From: Methylococcus sp. EFPC2
Lineage (GTDB): Bacteria; Pseudomonadota; Gammaproteobacteria; Methylococcales; Methylococcaceae
Direction: 5' to 3'
Length of the DNA stretch: 64,000 bases
Assembly (NCBI RefSeq): GCF_016925495.1
Contig: NZ_CP070491.1
Coordinates: 4,104,001-4,168,000 of the forward strand
Shown: piece after piece, positions 7,634 through 17,301 of the stretch
Layout of the letters: each line of letters begins with the position of its first letter
Numbering within the stretch: position 1 is the first letter of the stretch
The notes under the pieces: model-generated
Database searches by the model: none
Told to the model about the DNA's origin: nothing
What the model saw: only the letters and a program-made list of their open reading frames with translations
Made by a program: the position numbers and the translations under genes

Positions 7634-8983
7634 ATGGAACGGAAAACCCTGCTCGGCCATCCGCCCGGCCTTTTCGTCCTGTTCTTCACCGAGATGTGGG
7701 AGCGCTTTTCATTCTACGGCATGCGCTCCCTGCTGGTGCTCTACATGACCCAGCACCTGATCGCGGCGGCGCAGTCCGGTTCTTCCCCGGTGATAGGCTT
7801 CGAGGGGCTCAAGAACGTGCTGGAGGCGCTGTTCGGCCCGCTCGCGGTCCAGCCCCTGGCCTCGCAGATTTATGGCTTGTACACGGGCTTCGTGTATTTC
7901 ACTCCGCTGTTCGGCGGCCTGCTCGCCGACCGGCTGCTGGGGCCGCGCAACACCGTGGTGCTGGGCGCGGTCCTGATGGCCTTGGGCCATTTCCTCATGG
8001 CTTTCGAGGCCGGATTCCTGCTGGCGCTGTTGCTGTTGATCCTGGGCAACGGCTGTTTCAAGCCCAACATCTCCACTCAGGTCGGTGGCCTCTATCCGCC
8101 GGGCGACCCCCGCCGCGACGGGGCTTACACAGTCTTCTACATGGGCATCAACCTAGGCTCATTCTTTTCGCCTCTGGTCTGCGGCACCCTGGGCCAGATC
8201 TACGGCTGGCATTACGGCTTCGCCGCCGCGGGCGTCGGCATGCTGGCCGGGTTGTTCATCTATCTCGCCGGGCAGAAATATCTGCGGGTGGAGGGGGAGT
8301 CGGGCGGCCCGAAACCAGCCTCCGACACCCAGCCCCTGAGCGGAGCGGACTGGAAGGCGGTCGGCGGCCTGATCGTCCTGGCCGTGCTCAACATCGTGTT
8401 CTGGGCCGTCTACGAGCAGCAGGGCAACACCTTGCAATTGTTCGCCGACAGCGATGTCGACCGGCATATCTTCGGCTGGGAAATGCCCTCGACCTGGTTT
8501 CAATCCCTGAACCCCGCCTTCATCCTGCTGTTCGCCCCGGTTCTGGCCGGGCTGTCCCGCTTCCTCGCCGGCCACGGCCGCGATCCCGGCAGCATAGGCA
8601 AAATGGCGCTGGGCTCGGCCCTGCTGGGCGCGTCCTTTCTGATACTCATCGCGGCCCTGGCGGGCACGGGTGGGGGAAACAAGATGGCGCTCGGATGGCT
8701 GGTGCTCTGCACCCTGGTCTACACCCTGGGCGAGCTTTATCTCTCCCCCATAGGCCTGTCCCTGGTCAGCAAGCTGGCGCCGGCCCGTTTGCTGGGCCTG
8801 TTGATGGGGATGTGGTTTCTGTCGTCCTTCTTCGGCAATTATCTTTCCGGCTACATCGGCAGTTTTTATGAGCGCATGCCCAGGGAAAGCTTCTTCCTCC
8901 TCCTGGCTGCGCTGGGTATAGGCATGGGTTTGGCGATATTCGCCCTCAAGTCGCCGCTCAAGAAAGCCGTCGGCGACGCCTGA
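7634..8983 (+). CDS. POT/PTR-family proton-dependent oligopeptide transporter
   Basis: About 449 residues of a major-facilitator proton:di/tripeptide symporter. The diagnostic first-helix motif FFTEMWERFSFYGMRSLL is present, followed by ~12-14 hydrophobic helices, GNGCFKPNISTQVG (PTR2 signature region) and NIVFWAVYEQQGNTL. It probably imports small peptides across the inner membrane. The ATG at 7634 is used; a GTG at 7616, overlapping the hopJ-like stop, would add six residues, and neither start has a strong ribosome binding site. Confidence 0.92.
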   Translation: MERKTLLGHPPGLFVLFFTEMWERFSFYGMRSLLVLYMTQHLIAAAQSGSSPVIGFEGLKNVLEALFGPLAVQPLASQIYGLYTGFVYFTPLFGGLLADRLLGPRNTVVLGAVLMALGHFLMAFEAGFLLALLLLILGNGCFKPNISTQVGGLYPPGDPRRDGAYTVFYMGINLGSFFSPLVCGTLGQIYGWHYGFAAAGVGMLAGLFIYLAGQKYLRVEGESGGPKPASDTQPLSGADWKAVGGLIVLAVLNIVFWAVYEQQGNTLQLFADSDVDRHIFGWEMPSTWFQSLNPAFILLFAPVLAGLSRFLAGHGRDPGSIGKMALGSALLGASFLILIAALAGTGGGNKMALGWLVLCTLVYTLGELYLSPIGLSLVSKLAPARLLGLLMGMWFLSSFFGNYLSGYIGSFYERMPRESFFLLLAALGIGMGLAIFALKSPLKKAVGDA

Positions 8984-8996
8984 TGCGCGCGTCCCT

Positions 8997-9827
8997 TCAG
9001 TTGATGCGCCCCAGCATGCGGTCCAGGACGCTGTCCGGAAGCAGGCGCTTGAGCGTGCCGAATAAATAGGTCGGGAAGGTGACGTAATAGCGCGCCCTGG
9101 GCCGCCCGGCTTCCAGGGCATGAATCAGCCGCTTCACCACCGCCTCGGGACCCAGGGTGAAGGGCGCCGCCGGCCCTTGCTTGACCAGCCGCGCTTCCAT
9201 GGCCTGGTAGGTCGCGCGATGCACGCTGTTCTCGGGCTCGATGTTCTTCTTGTAGGCGGCGTGGGCGTTTTCGCGGAAACGGCTGAGGATGGGGCCGGGC
9301 TCGATCAGCGAGACGTGGACGCCGCTGCCCTTCAATTCCAGCCGCAAGGTGTCGGTCAGGCCCTCCAGGGCATATTTGCTGGCGTTGTACGCACCGCGGT
9401 AGGGCATGGCGACGAAGCCCAGCACCGAGCTGTTCTGCACGATGCGGCCTTCGCCCTGGGCGCGCATCACCGGGATGACGCAGTTGGTCAGTTCGTGGGT
9501 GCCGAACAGATTGGTTTCGAACTGTTCGCGCAGCACCTCGCGGCTCAGGTCTTCCACGGCGCCCGGCTGGCCGTAGGCGGCGTTGTTGAACAGGCCGTAC
9601 AAACGGCCTTCGGTGGCGTCCAGCACCTGCGCCACCGCCGAACGGATGGAATCCGAATCGCGCAAGTCCAACCAAACCGCTTCATAACCCTCCGCCTTCA
9701 GCCGGTCCACGTCCTTGTGCAGGCGCGCCGAGGCGAACACCCGGTAGCCCCGCGCCTTCAGGATTTCCGCCGCGCACCGCCCGATGCCGGAGGAACATCC
9801 GCTTATCAACACCGCCTTGCCGTTCAT
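8997..9827 (-). CDS. Short-chain dehydrogenase/reductase
   Basis: 276 residues of the classical SDR family: NAD(P)-binding motif SGCSSGIG near the N-terminus, NNAAYG, the catalytic Ser (NSSVLG) and YNASK (Tyr/Lys). The long C-terminal extension with GPILSRFRENA is common in SDRs acting on lipids or steroids, but no substrate can be named. It is convergent with the peptide transporter (13-base gap). The ATG at 9827 is the first that gives the usual N-terminus. Confidence 0.9.
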   Translation of the reverse strand: MNGKAVLISGCSSGIGRCAAEILKARGYRVFASARLHKDVDRLKAEGYEAVWLDLRDSDSIRSAVAQVLDATEGRLYGLFNNAAYGQPGAVEDLSREVLREQFETNLFGTHELTNCVIPVMRAQGEGRIVQNSSVLGFVAMPYRGAYNASKYALEGLTDTLRLELKGSGVHVSLIEPGPILSRFRENAHAAYKKNIEPENSVHRATYQAMEARLVKQGPAAPFTLGPEAVVKRLIHALEAGRPRARYYVTFPTYLFGTLKRLLPDSVLDRMLGRIN

Positions 9828-10061
9828 GACCGCTTCCCGTTGCTTGCCTGGTATGCGCGCAAGCATACCGGTCGAGCCGCGTCCCGCCAAACGCCGGCAT
9901 AGGGAATTTCCCTGTCGCATGAATAAGTTACCCCTATCCGGTGACTCCGATCGTGTGACTTGTTGGATGGCTCGTTTGAGGAATAAGTTGTTGCCCAACC
10001 TGGGGGAGGACGATGTCATCCATCGCCTCGCGTTGATCGTTGTTGACTGCAGGAGGTTCCC

Positions 10062-11174
10062 GTGGACCAGCAATTCGAAGGTGAAGTGATGCAGGACCTG
10101 GCGGCCGATGCGCCGCCCGCCGCGGCCGACGAGTTCGAGGAAGATCTCGCCCTCGACGAATTCGGGGAGGACGAGATGGAGGAGGACTCGGCGGACGAAC
10201 TGGAGAGCTACGACGAGGCCGAGGAGGATTATCTCGAAGACGAATACGCCGAAGCCTATGACGAGGATCTCGCCGAAGATTTCGCGGAAGACGAGGGCGA
10301 TCTGCTCGACGAGTTGGAAGACGTCATGGCCGATGCCCTGGATGCCGAGGACAGCGACGATTTCCTGGGCCGGCTGATCGGTGGACTGGGCAGCATAGGT
10401 CGGGTCGCCGGTGCCGTGGGACGGGGCGCGCGCGCCCTGCGCGGGGTCGCCGGTGCCGCGGGGCGGGTCGGCCGGCTGGCCGGGCGGGCGGGACGTATCG
10501 CCGGTCGCGCCGGGCGTTTCGCCCGCAGCGCCCGGCGCGTCGCCCGTTCGGCGCGGGGCCTGGGCGGTCCCGGCGACGACACCGGGTACGCGCCGCAACC
10601 CGCGCCTCGCCGGCCCGGGCGGCGTCCCGCCGCCCAGGCCGGCGGTCTGCCCGCCATGCTTCAGCAATTGCTGCCGCTGCTCCAGCAGCACGCCGCGCAG
10701 GGCTCCGACGAGGCGGACGTGTTCGAGGATCTGGCCGACTGGTTCGAGGAGGAGGACGCGGACGAAGCCCTGCCGGTGCTCGCCGGCATCGCCGCCCGTT
10801 CGGCCGTCGGTCCGCTGCTGCGGAGGACGGGGGTCGCGGTGGGGCGGGCCGTCGGACGCCAACTGGTGCGGGGGGCCACGCAGGCCGCGCGCACCCTGGT
10901 TCGCCGTCAAGGTCCGAGAGCAGTGCGTGCCTTACCTCGCATCGCTCGCAGCGTGGGCCGGGCAGCCGCCCGGCGCGGAGTACGCCCGGCCGCGCTGCCG
11001 GCCGCCGTGCAGCGCACCGCCCAGCGCGTCGCTGCCCGTCCGGGCATGGCGCAGCGCTTGGCGCGCGCGCCTCTGCCCGCCGCGGGCATCGGGACCGCGA
11101 GACCGGCTCTGCGCGGCGGTGTGCCGCGCCGACTGGTTTTGCGCGGGCCGGTGGAAATCATCTTGCGGCGCTGA
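10062..11174 (+). CDS. Unknown protein with polyacidic leader and Arg/Ala-rich tail (paralogue 1)
   Basis: 370 residues, family not recognised. Residues ~1-100 are dominated by Asp/Glu (DEFEEDLALDEF, YDEAEEDYLEDEY). Residues ~105-170 are Gly/Ala/Arg-rich with hydrophobic spacing, and another acidic patch (~230-250, DWFEEEDADEALP) precedes a long Arg-rich tail ending RGPVEIILRR. It has no signal peptide. The GTG start at 10062 is supported by AGGAGG at 10051-10056. The C-terminal half aligns by eye with the next gene (RQLVRGATQAARTLVRRQGP versus RQLVRSATQAVRTVARRQGP). First gene of the accessory cluster. Confidence 0.8.
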   Translation: MDQQFEGEVMQDLAADAPPAAADEFEEDLALDEFGEDEMEEDSADELESYDEAEEDYLEDEYAEAYDEDLAEDFAEDEGDLLDELEDVMADALDAEDSDDFLGRLIGGLGSIGRVAGAVGRGARALRGVAGAAGRVGRLAGRAGRIAGRAGRFARSARRVARSARGLGGPGDDTGYAPQPAPRRPGRRPAAQAGGLPAMLQQLLPLLQQHAAQGSDEADVFEDLADWFEEEDADEALPVLAGIAARSAVGPLLRRTGVAVGRAVGRQLVRGATQAARTLVRRQGPRAVRALPRIARSVGRAAARRGVRPAALPAAVQRTAQRVAARPGMAQRLARAPLPAAGIGTARPALRGGVPRRLVLRGPVEIILRR

Positions 11175-11218
11175 ATCGCACCGTTCGTATCTCAGCCAAT
11201 CAGAACGAGGAGACAGCC

Positions 11219-12166
11219 ATGAGTTTCGAAGCCGATGTGATGGACGACCTCTTTTACGACGAAGCCGAAGGGCCCGCGCGCCACTTCGACGAATACGACG
11301 AGTACGATGCTTACGAAGGTAGCGATGAGTTTTTGCGCAGCATCATAGGCGGCGTGGGCCGGGTGGTCGGAGGCCTGATGGGCGGTGGCGGCGAGGGATT
11401 CGACGAATACGACGAATGGGATGCCTACGAAAGCGACGAGTATGAAGGCGACGCCATCGATGCCATGGAGGAGGCGGTGGTGGACGCCCTGGACGCGGAG
11501 GATACCGACGAGTTCTTCCGTCGCCTGGCGCGCGGCATCGGTCGCGTGGCGCGCGGCGCGGTGCGGGTGGCCCGCCGGGTCGCTCCGGTGGTCGGCCGCA
11601 TCGCCCGCACCGTGGCGCCCATCGCCAGCGCCATACCGCTGCCGTGGACGCAGGCCATCGGCCGGGTGGCCGGCGTGATGGGGCGTCTGATGGCGGACGA
11701 GGCGGACGAGTTCGAGGCTCTGGACGAGATGTTCGATCTGGCCGAGGTCGACGACATCGACGCCGCGGCCCCGGTGATCGCCGGACTCACCATCCGCACC
11801 GCCATGCCGGGCGTTGCCCGCCTGCCGCGCGCGCAGCGGCGCCAATTGGTGCGCAGTGCCACTCAGGCCGTACGCACCGTGGCGCGCCGCCAGGGACCGC
11901 AGGCCGCACGTGCGCTGCCCGCCGTGGTCGGCGCCGTGCAGCGCGGTGTGCGTCAGCGCCGCATACCGCCGCGGGCGGTTCCGCAAGCCATACGCCGCAC
12001 CGCCACGCGGGTCGCGCAGAGTCCCCGTCTGGTTCGCCGCGCGGTGCGCGCCGGTGCCGTGGCTGGGGCGGCTACGGCGCGCCGGCCGGTCCCGTCGTCG
12101 GCGGCGCTCTGTGCCGCCTGCCGGCGCCGCCAGCGCTTGGCGGTGCGCGGTCCGGCAAGAGCCTAG
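11219..12166 (+). CDS. Unknown protein with polyacidic leader and Arg-rich tail (paralogue 2)
   Basis: 315 residues, paralogue of the preceding gene. The acidic, Tyr-rich leader (HFDEYDEYDAYEGSDEF) is followed by FLRSIIGGVGRVVGGL and a second acidic block (FDEYDEWDAYESDEYEGD). DALDAEDTDEFF matches DALDAEDSDDFL of paralogue 1. A Gly/Arg/Ala helix-rich segment and an Arg-rich tail with a terminal CAACRRR motif follow. GAGGAG at 11207-11212 supports the ATG. The alternation of strongly negative and strongly positive segments suggests self-association or binding of a charged polymer; that is inference. Confidence 0.8.
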   Translation: MSFEADVMDDLFYDEAEGPARHFDEYDEYDAYEGSDEFLRSIIGGVGRVVGGLMGGGGEGFDEYDEWDAYESDEYEGDAIDAMEEAVVDALDAEDTDEFFRRLARGIGRVARGAVRVARRVAPVVGRIARTVAPIASAIPLPWTQAIGRVAGVMGRLMADEADEFEALDEMFDLAEVDDIDAAAPVIAGLTIRTAMPGVARLPRAQRRQLVRSATQAVRTVARRQGPQAARALPAVVGAVQRGVRQRRIPPRAVPQAIRRTATRVAQSPRLVRRAVRAGAVAGAATARRPVPSSAALCAACRRRQRLAVRGPARA

Positions 12167-12206
12167 GTATGCAGGGTCGTTAAGCTTGAGCGGGGAGGGC
12201 AGAGCG

Positions 12207-13484
12207 ATGTTGGCGCGAAAATTCCTGGGCATCAAGATACGGGCGCTGGCCGCGCGGGCCAGACGCCTGGCCGGCATCGAAGGCGAGGCCGTGGGCATAC
12301 GTCCGCAGGATAGGCCGTACGCGCCCAGCGAGGCCCATTTCCGCGCCGCCAACCAGCGGCTCGCGACCATAGACGCCCAGGTGGCGCGCCGCCTGGAACA
12401 TCTGCAAGGCCACTGGCAAAGCGCGCCGCTCGACCGGGTATTGATCGACATCGCCCTGGTGGAGCGTGAGGTCGACCGGGCACGGCGGGCCTTCGGCCTG
12501 TTCTTCGAGCTGTTCAGCCAGCGTGGCTCGGTATTCGCACCCACCCTGGCCGCCCACGACGTGATCGCCGCCGATTGCTACGCGGCCATACGCCAGGCCG
12601 CTCCCCGGATCTTCCGGGGCCCTTTGCTCAAGCCCTTGTGCTACATGGAGCACGGCTTTTCCCCGGCGACCATGCGGCGGGGGGTGCAGCTCAACCGCTT
12701 GCTGGGCGAGCCCAATCCCTTCCCCATCGTCCGTCTGCCCTGGGACCGCGACAATCCCTGGCAGGCGGTGTTTCTGCACGAGGTTTCGCACAACCTTCAG
12801 GCCGACTTAGGGATCTGGCGGGAGAACCGCCAGGCGGTGGTGCGCCGGGTGATCCGTTCGGTAGGCGATCCCGGGCTGACCCGTATCTGGGGCGTGTGGC
12901 ACAAGGAAATCTTTGCCGATCTCGCCGCCATCCTGCTGGGCGGGCCGGCCGCCGCCTGGGGCATGGCTACCTTCCTGGCCCACCCGGCCACACGGACGAT
13001 GACTTTCCGCCCCGGCGGCGCGCATCCCACCGCCTATCTGCGCGTACACATCCTGGCCGAAATGGTGCGGCGGCTGGGCTTCACCCGCGAGGCCGAGCGC
13101 CTGACCCGGGTGTGGGACACGCTGTATCGACCCTCCGGTGCGCAACATCGGCTGCCGCAACGGCTGCTGGCCAGCTCCAGCCGGCTGATACCGGAAGTGG
13201 TGGACGAGATCGCCTTCCAGACCCGCCGCAACCTGGCGCACCGCAGCCTGAGCGACATCATCCCCTTCCGGCCCGAGCACGAGGCCGCCATACACGCCGG
13301 CGCGCGTCGGCTGGCGCAGGGACAGGTGCCGGAAAACCTGCCGCCGCGACAACTGGTCAGCGCCGCCAGCTACGCCCTGGCGGACGGGAAAATCCAGCCG
13401 AACCGCCTGTCGCGGATGGTGATCGAGCATTTGAACAGCATACGTGCAAGCCCCGCCGAACGGCCGCGACGCATGGCGGCCTGA
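12207..13484 (+). CDS. HExxH metallopeptidase-like protein of unknown family
   Basis: 425 residues, not assigned to a known family. A zincin motif is visible: FLHEVSHNLQADL with H191, E192 and H195, followed ~40 residues later by HKEIFADLAAILLGG, whose E234 could be the third zinc ligand (gluzincin spacing). There is no signal peptide, and the N-terminus is basic and helical (IRALAARARRLAGIEG). The ATG at 12207 is 41 bases after paralogue 2, with GGGGAGGG at 12193-12199. Zinc binding and protease activity are inferred from the motif alone. Confidence 0.7.
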   Translation: MLARKFLGIKIRALAARARRLAGIEGEAVGIRPQDRPYAPSEAHFRAANQRLATIDAQVARRLEHLQGHWQSAPLDRVLIDIALVEREVDRARRAFGLFFELFSQRGSVFAPTLAAHDVIAADCYAAIRQAAPRIFRGPLLKPLCYMEHGFSPATMRRGVQLNRLLGEPNPFPIVRLPWDRDNPWQAVFLHEVSHNLQADLGIWRENRQAVVRRVIRSVGDPGLTRIWGVWHKEIFADLAAILLGGPAAAWGMATFLAHPATRTMTFRPGGAHPTAYLRVHILAEMVRRLGFTREAERLTRVWDTLYRPSGAQHRLPQRLLASSSRLIPEVVDEIAFQTRRNLAHRSLSDIIPFRPEHEAAIHAGARRLAQGQVPENLPPRQLVSAASYALADGKIQPNRLSRMVIEHLNSIRASPAERPRRMAA

Positions 13485-13526
13485 GGACCCACAAGGAACT
13501 TTCCCCGATTTCAGTGAGGTGAAGCT

Positions 13527-15305
13527 ATGACTTCCGCATCGAGCAATCCTTTCTACGGCTCAGGCTCCACAAGCCCGTCCGGCGCCAGCGGGTATCAGCG
13601 GATGGCGCTGGACAATCTGATCCGGCGGGAACTCAAGGTCAGCGATCCCAACGATCCGCAGCAGATCGCCAATGCCTTGCTGGAGCGTTTCAAAGAGGAC
13701 CCCAGGGCGCGTGCGATCAATCAGGAGGCCCGCGGCTTGCCGTTTTTACAGGCGCTGCAGATAAGCAGCCCGGTTGCACAGGCATCCACCTCGACCGATA
13801 CCGAATTGCGGCAGGCCAAGGACGACATTGACCGCGATTTGCAGGAATTGCTGACCAACTCCTTGCTCAAAGATGTGACGCCCGAAATCGAGGGCTGGGC
13901 CCAAGCGGTTCGCTCCGCGATTCAGGAGGGGACGCTGGCCGCCCGGTTCGCGCTGGATCCCCGGCAACGCGATAAGGGATTTGCGATACGTCGCCAGCTC
14001 GGCGATTACGCCCGCATGGCTCGACTGGTCGGTGCGCTGTCGCCCACGGCCGCATCGATCTACCGGAGTTTCGCGCAAAGTCTCGACGAGGCGTCCGCGG
14101 TCATCCTGGTGCTGATGGGAGAGAGCCTGTCGAATGTAGGCTTCAACGGCGGACGTTTCCTGTTGCAAGTGCCGTACACCGAATTGCAGGTCCGCCGCGA
14201 CGCGGCGATTTACGCCTTGCGCAATCTGGTCGGCACGACCCAGGAGGCCTACGGTCCAAACGACTGGCCGCGCGGCCTCGACGGTTACCGTTTGCTGTTA
14301 CGCGAACTGGAAGCCCAAGGCTATGGCGATTTGCGCGCCTTGCTGCAGGAAAACGAGCTGGCGCGGGTGATGGACGAATTGATCGTGCGCGCCGACCACG
14401 GTCGCGTGCAAGGTTTGCGCGCCCTGGGCGTGACGGCCCGCATCGACATCGACCGATTCCGTCGCCTGGTGCTGATCGGCCAGCAGATGGCGGTGGACGA
14501 ACAGAATCAGCCCTCGCCCTGGTCGCCCCCTTTGACGGCTTTCCTGGAAGCCTTGTTGCTGTTCGCCGAAGCGTTCGACAGTTCGGGCGGTTTCCGGCTG
14601 GTGCGGGTGGCACGTCCACCCATACTGTATTACGGCTTGTTCGGCAACCGCGTGGCGGATGCCGGGGAGGATCGCCTCATCAACCTCATCGTGCAACGCA
14701 ATCGTCTGGCGGAAGCCCTGGATTGCCTGGCCGATTGCGAATGCAGTGGCAATGCGGCGCTGTGCCAAATTGTGCTCGACAAACTGCTGTACGACACCGA
14801 CCGCTCCATTGATCTTTATTGTTACGGGCAACAGCCTTTCGGCATCCCCGAGCAACGCGCTTCGGCTTACGGCTTGCTGATCGAGGTATTCGCCCATCCG
14901 GCCGCCGGCGAAGCGGGGCCGAAGCTCGGCGATTGCTTGGCCCAGCGCGATCCGGAGTTGGCGCGACGCATACGCGACAGCCTGCACGCCATCGCCGGGC
15001 CGGATGGCCTGCGTCCGCCCGCCTTCCATACCGAGTTCGCCCATCCGCAGCGCCGCGCGGCTTTTCAGGGTTTGCTGCACCAGGAGTTGTGCCAGCAACG
15101 TAACCGCGAAGAACAATGGCGCTCGATGGTGGAAACGATGGCGCCGAATTGCCACGGTTTCGAGACGGTTTACGATGGCATATTCGAGGTGATCGACCGC
15201 GCGATCGGCCGTTTGGGCGCCTTGGCCCCGCGGGCCTGCCCGCCGACCGATATATTGCTCCCGCCGCATCCCGACGTCAGTCTGGGGCGCTCGTCGCTGA
15301 TTTGA
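13527..15305 (+). CDS. Large uncharacterised protein of the accessory cluster
   Basis: 592 residues, no recognised domain. It begins with a low-complexity Ser/Gly stretch (SSNPFYGSGSTSPSGASG) and is then mostly alpha-helical and soluble, with a Cys-containing patch LDCLADCECSGNAALC around residues 395-410. There is no signal peptide or membrane segment. GAGGTGA before the ATG supports the start. It may be a structural or scaffold component, but nothing in the sequence proves this. Confidence 0.7.
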   Translation: MTSASSNPFYGSGSTSPSGASGYQRMALDNLIRRELKVSDPNDPQQIANALLERFKEDPRARAINQEARGLPFLQALQISSPVAQASTSTDTELRQAKDDIDRDLQELLTNSLLKDVTPEIEGWAQAVRSAIQEGTLAARFALDPRQRDKGFAIRRQLGDYARMARLVGALSPTAASIYRSFAQSLDEASAVILVLMGESLSNVGFNGGRFLLQVPYTELQVRRDAAIYALRNLVGTTQEAYGPNDWPRGLDGYRLLLRELEAQGYGDLRALLQENELARVMDELIVRADHGRVQGLRALGVTARIDIDRFRRLVLIGQQMAVDEQNQPSPWSPPLTAFLEALLLFAEAFDSSGGFRLVRVARPPILYYGLFGNRVADAGEDRLINLIVQRNRLAEALDCLADCECSGNAALCQIVLDKLLYDTDRSIDLYCYGQQPFGIPEQRASAYGLLIEVFAHPAAGEAGPKLGDCLAQRDPELARRIRDSLHAIAGPDGLRPPAFHTEFAHPQRRAAFQGLLHQELCQQRNREEQWRSMVETMAPNCHGFETVYDGIFEVIDRAIGRLGALAPRACPPTDILLPPHPDVSLGRSSLI

Positions 15306-15340
15306 ACCCGATGAGCGTCCATTAGCCGGAGGAAACCAAC

Positions 15341-16039
15341 ATGCAACGCTTAGTGACGACTCATGTCGGGGTAACCGACCATGGAACGAATGCAATCAAG
15401 CTGGAAATCGCCGAACAAACGCAGGCCCTGGTAAAGCTCGCCCGGGAGTTCTCCGACTGGGCGACGAGAGGGGCAAAGCACATCGATGAGCGTTTGGATA
15501 AGGCCGAAAACAAAGTGCGGGCGCTCGAAAAACGGTTGGATGAGCAATCGGGGGTGATTGGCCAGCAGAAAAAGGACTTGAGCACTTTGGAACATCGTCT
15601 GGGCGAGGTGGAAAAAAACGACAAGGAGCTGAAGTCTGCGCTCGTCGCACAAGCAGGAAAAATAAACGATGACATCTTTCCGCGCCTGCGAGCATTGGAG
15701 TCACACATACCAACGGGTGGCGGGGCAACCTTTGCCCCGCGCGCCGTGACCCCGCTGGCTGTCGAAGCGATACGTGCGCTTGCGCAGGTGCAGGATTTGG
15801 TTACCGACCAGGGTTTCAAACTCAAGGAAAACAACGAAACCATGGTGAAAACACTGCAAGCCGGGACGCCCTATAAAACCATCCTGGGAAAGATCACCGA
15901 CGATGCCTTGAGGACGGAGTTCGAGCGCGCGTTCGCTACTTTCTCCAAGGGCGATCAGGAGGAGCGCAATAAACGCCTGGCCTTGATCCACGAGCTCAAT
16001 GCCCGGTTGGTGCACCACTTCGCGCTCCAGGTCGCGTGA
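15341..16039 (+). CDS. Coiled-coil protein of the accessory cluster
   Basis: 232 residues. Residues ~20-125 have clear heptad character (KAENKVRALEKRLDEQSGVI, LSTLEHRLGEVEKNDKELKS), predicting a long coiled coil; the C-terminal ~90 residues are helical and charged. No signal peptide. GGAGGAA precedes the ATG. Its base composition is less GC-rich than the flanking genes. No family recognised. Confidence 0.7.
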   Translation: MQRLVTTHVGVTDHGTNAIKLEIAEQTQALVKLAREFSDWATRGAKHIDERLDKAENKVRALEKRLDEQSGVIGQQKKDLSTLEHRLGEVEKNDKELKSALVAQAGKINDDIFPRLRALESHIPTGGGATFAPRAVTPLAVEAIRALAQVQDLVTDQGFKLKENNETMVKTLQAGTPYKTILGKITDDALRTEFERAFATFSKGDQEERNKRLALIHELNARLVHHFALQVA

Positions 16040-16088
16040 TCCGCCCTTCGCGAAATTAAACTGAATTCTTTGCCCAAGGAGCCAAGCC

Positions 16089-17186
16089 ATGAGCTTCAAC
16101 ACCACAGAAACCATCCAAAGGCTTTGGGAAACCTTCTTGCGGGAGCAATTGGCCGCCTTGCCGCCGGAGGACAGACAGCAATACGAGCAGCAGTTCGAGG
16201 ACCGCTTCGGCGATTTGCTGAAGAATGCGGCCAACGGCGACGGGCGCGATGCCTTCATGGATTTGATCGGCTTCGGTGGCAAGGGGCCGGTGGATTTCGC
16301 CGACATTTCCTACCCCTACATCCAGCCGGATTTCGACGATTCGGTGGTGCCCAGCCAGCTCCATGCCGCCGCCGAGCTTTATTACATCTACCAGCACGAG
16401 CGCATGAAGATCTTCCAGGTGGTGGACGTGCTGCTGCGCCTGTTCCGCCTCGGCAAGATGCGCATCCAGCGCGGACCCGGCGCGCGGGGCCTGTATCTGC
16501 TGGAGAAATGGAAACCGCTGCGCTACACCCTGCGCGACCGCATGGCCGCCTATCGCCGGGCCTTCAATTACGGCACCGCTCAAGCGCCCGCCGGGGCGGT
16601 GGTCAACCGCAATTTCCACCGCCAGTTGGTGGGCTTCATGGTGGCCTTGTCGCAATACTTCCGCGATCTGCTGATCGGCGAAGTCATCCGCGGCGGCCCG
16701 ACCATCGAGCAACGACCCTTCGGCTCCATAGGCACGGTGCAGCGCATCGGCCTGGATCTGCGCTATGCCCTGGACCGTTCCACCTACGGCAACATCTTCT
16801 CGCTGACCATGGAGGTCGGGCATTACCTGAAGTCGGTGCTGACATTGCTGGATGCCCCTGACATCAAGAAGGCCTTCGATGCCAACACCAAGTGGGACGT
16901 GGTCGAGATCGTCTCCAACCGCTACCTGGGCGGCATCGCCGAACCGTCGCAGCGGGCCAAGATGGCGGAGAGCGGCCGGCGCATACTGCAATTCGTCGCC
17001 GACAACGACTTCAAGACGGCCATCGATCCCATCCTGTTCCAGTCGACTATCCGGCCCATGGGCGGCCACGCCGAAGCCTGGGTGGCGGCTTACCGCATGA
17101 CGCCGGAGGGGCGGGGATTCTCCGGCGTGACGCCGGCATTGCGCAGTGTGTTAGGTGTGCGCCAGGCGGCGGGGGCGGTGGTTTAG
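16089..17186 (+). CDS. Uncharacterised soluble protein of the accessory cluster
   Basis: 365 residues, no recognised domain, rich in aromatic and Arg residues (ELYYIYQHERMKIFQVVDVLLRLF). It has no signal peptide and looks globular. AAGGAG at 16076-16081 with 7-base spacing supports the ATG. The opening segment (ETIQRLWETFLREQLAALPP) is amphipathic. Same strand and similar spacing as its neighbours, so probably part of the same unit. Confidence 0.7.
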   Translation: MSFNTTETIQRLWETFLREQLAALPPEDRQQYEQQFEDRFGDLLKNAANGDGRDAFMDLIGFGGKGPVDFADISYPYIQPDFDDSVVPSQLHAAAELYYIYQHERMKIFQVVDVLLRLFRLGKMRIQRGPGARGLYLLEKWKPLRYTLRDRMAAYRRAFNYGTAQAPAGAVVNRNFHRQLVGFMVALSQYFRDLLIGEVIRGGPTIEQRPFGSIGTVQRIGLDLRYALDRSTYGNIFSLTMEVGHYLKSVLTLLDAPDIKKAFDANTKWDVVEIVSNRYLGGIAEPSQRAKMAESGRRILQFVADNDFKTAIDPILFQSTIRPMGGHAEAWVAAYRMTPEGRGFSGVTPALRSVLGVRQAAGAVV

Positions 17187-17301
17187 CTAAAGAACGCCGA
17201 CTATAGCGATAGGTTCGGACGCTGACCGCCCCCTCGGGTTTCGTCGATGCAACGGGCGGAGCGCCTTCGGTATTCGCCATACGTGACTGAGGAGCAGTGC
17301 C

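Noticed and set aside
9784..10089. 101-codon plus-strand frame upstream of the acidic cluster
   Set aside because: Overlaps the SDR start and the first cluster gene, with odd composition and no ribosome binding site.
11192..12544. Minus-strand open frame across paralogue 2 and the zincin gene
   Set aside because: Antisense shadow of Arg/Asp-rich coding sequence; the plus strand has ribosome binding sites and paralogy in its favour.
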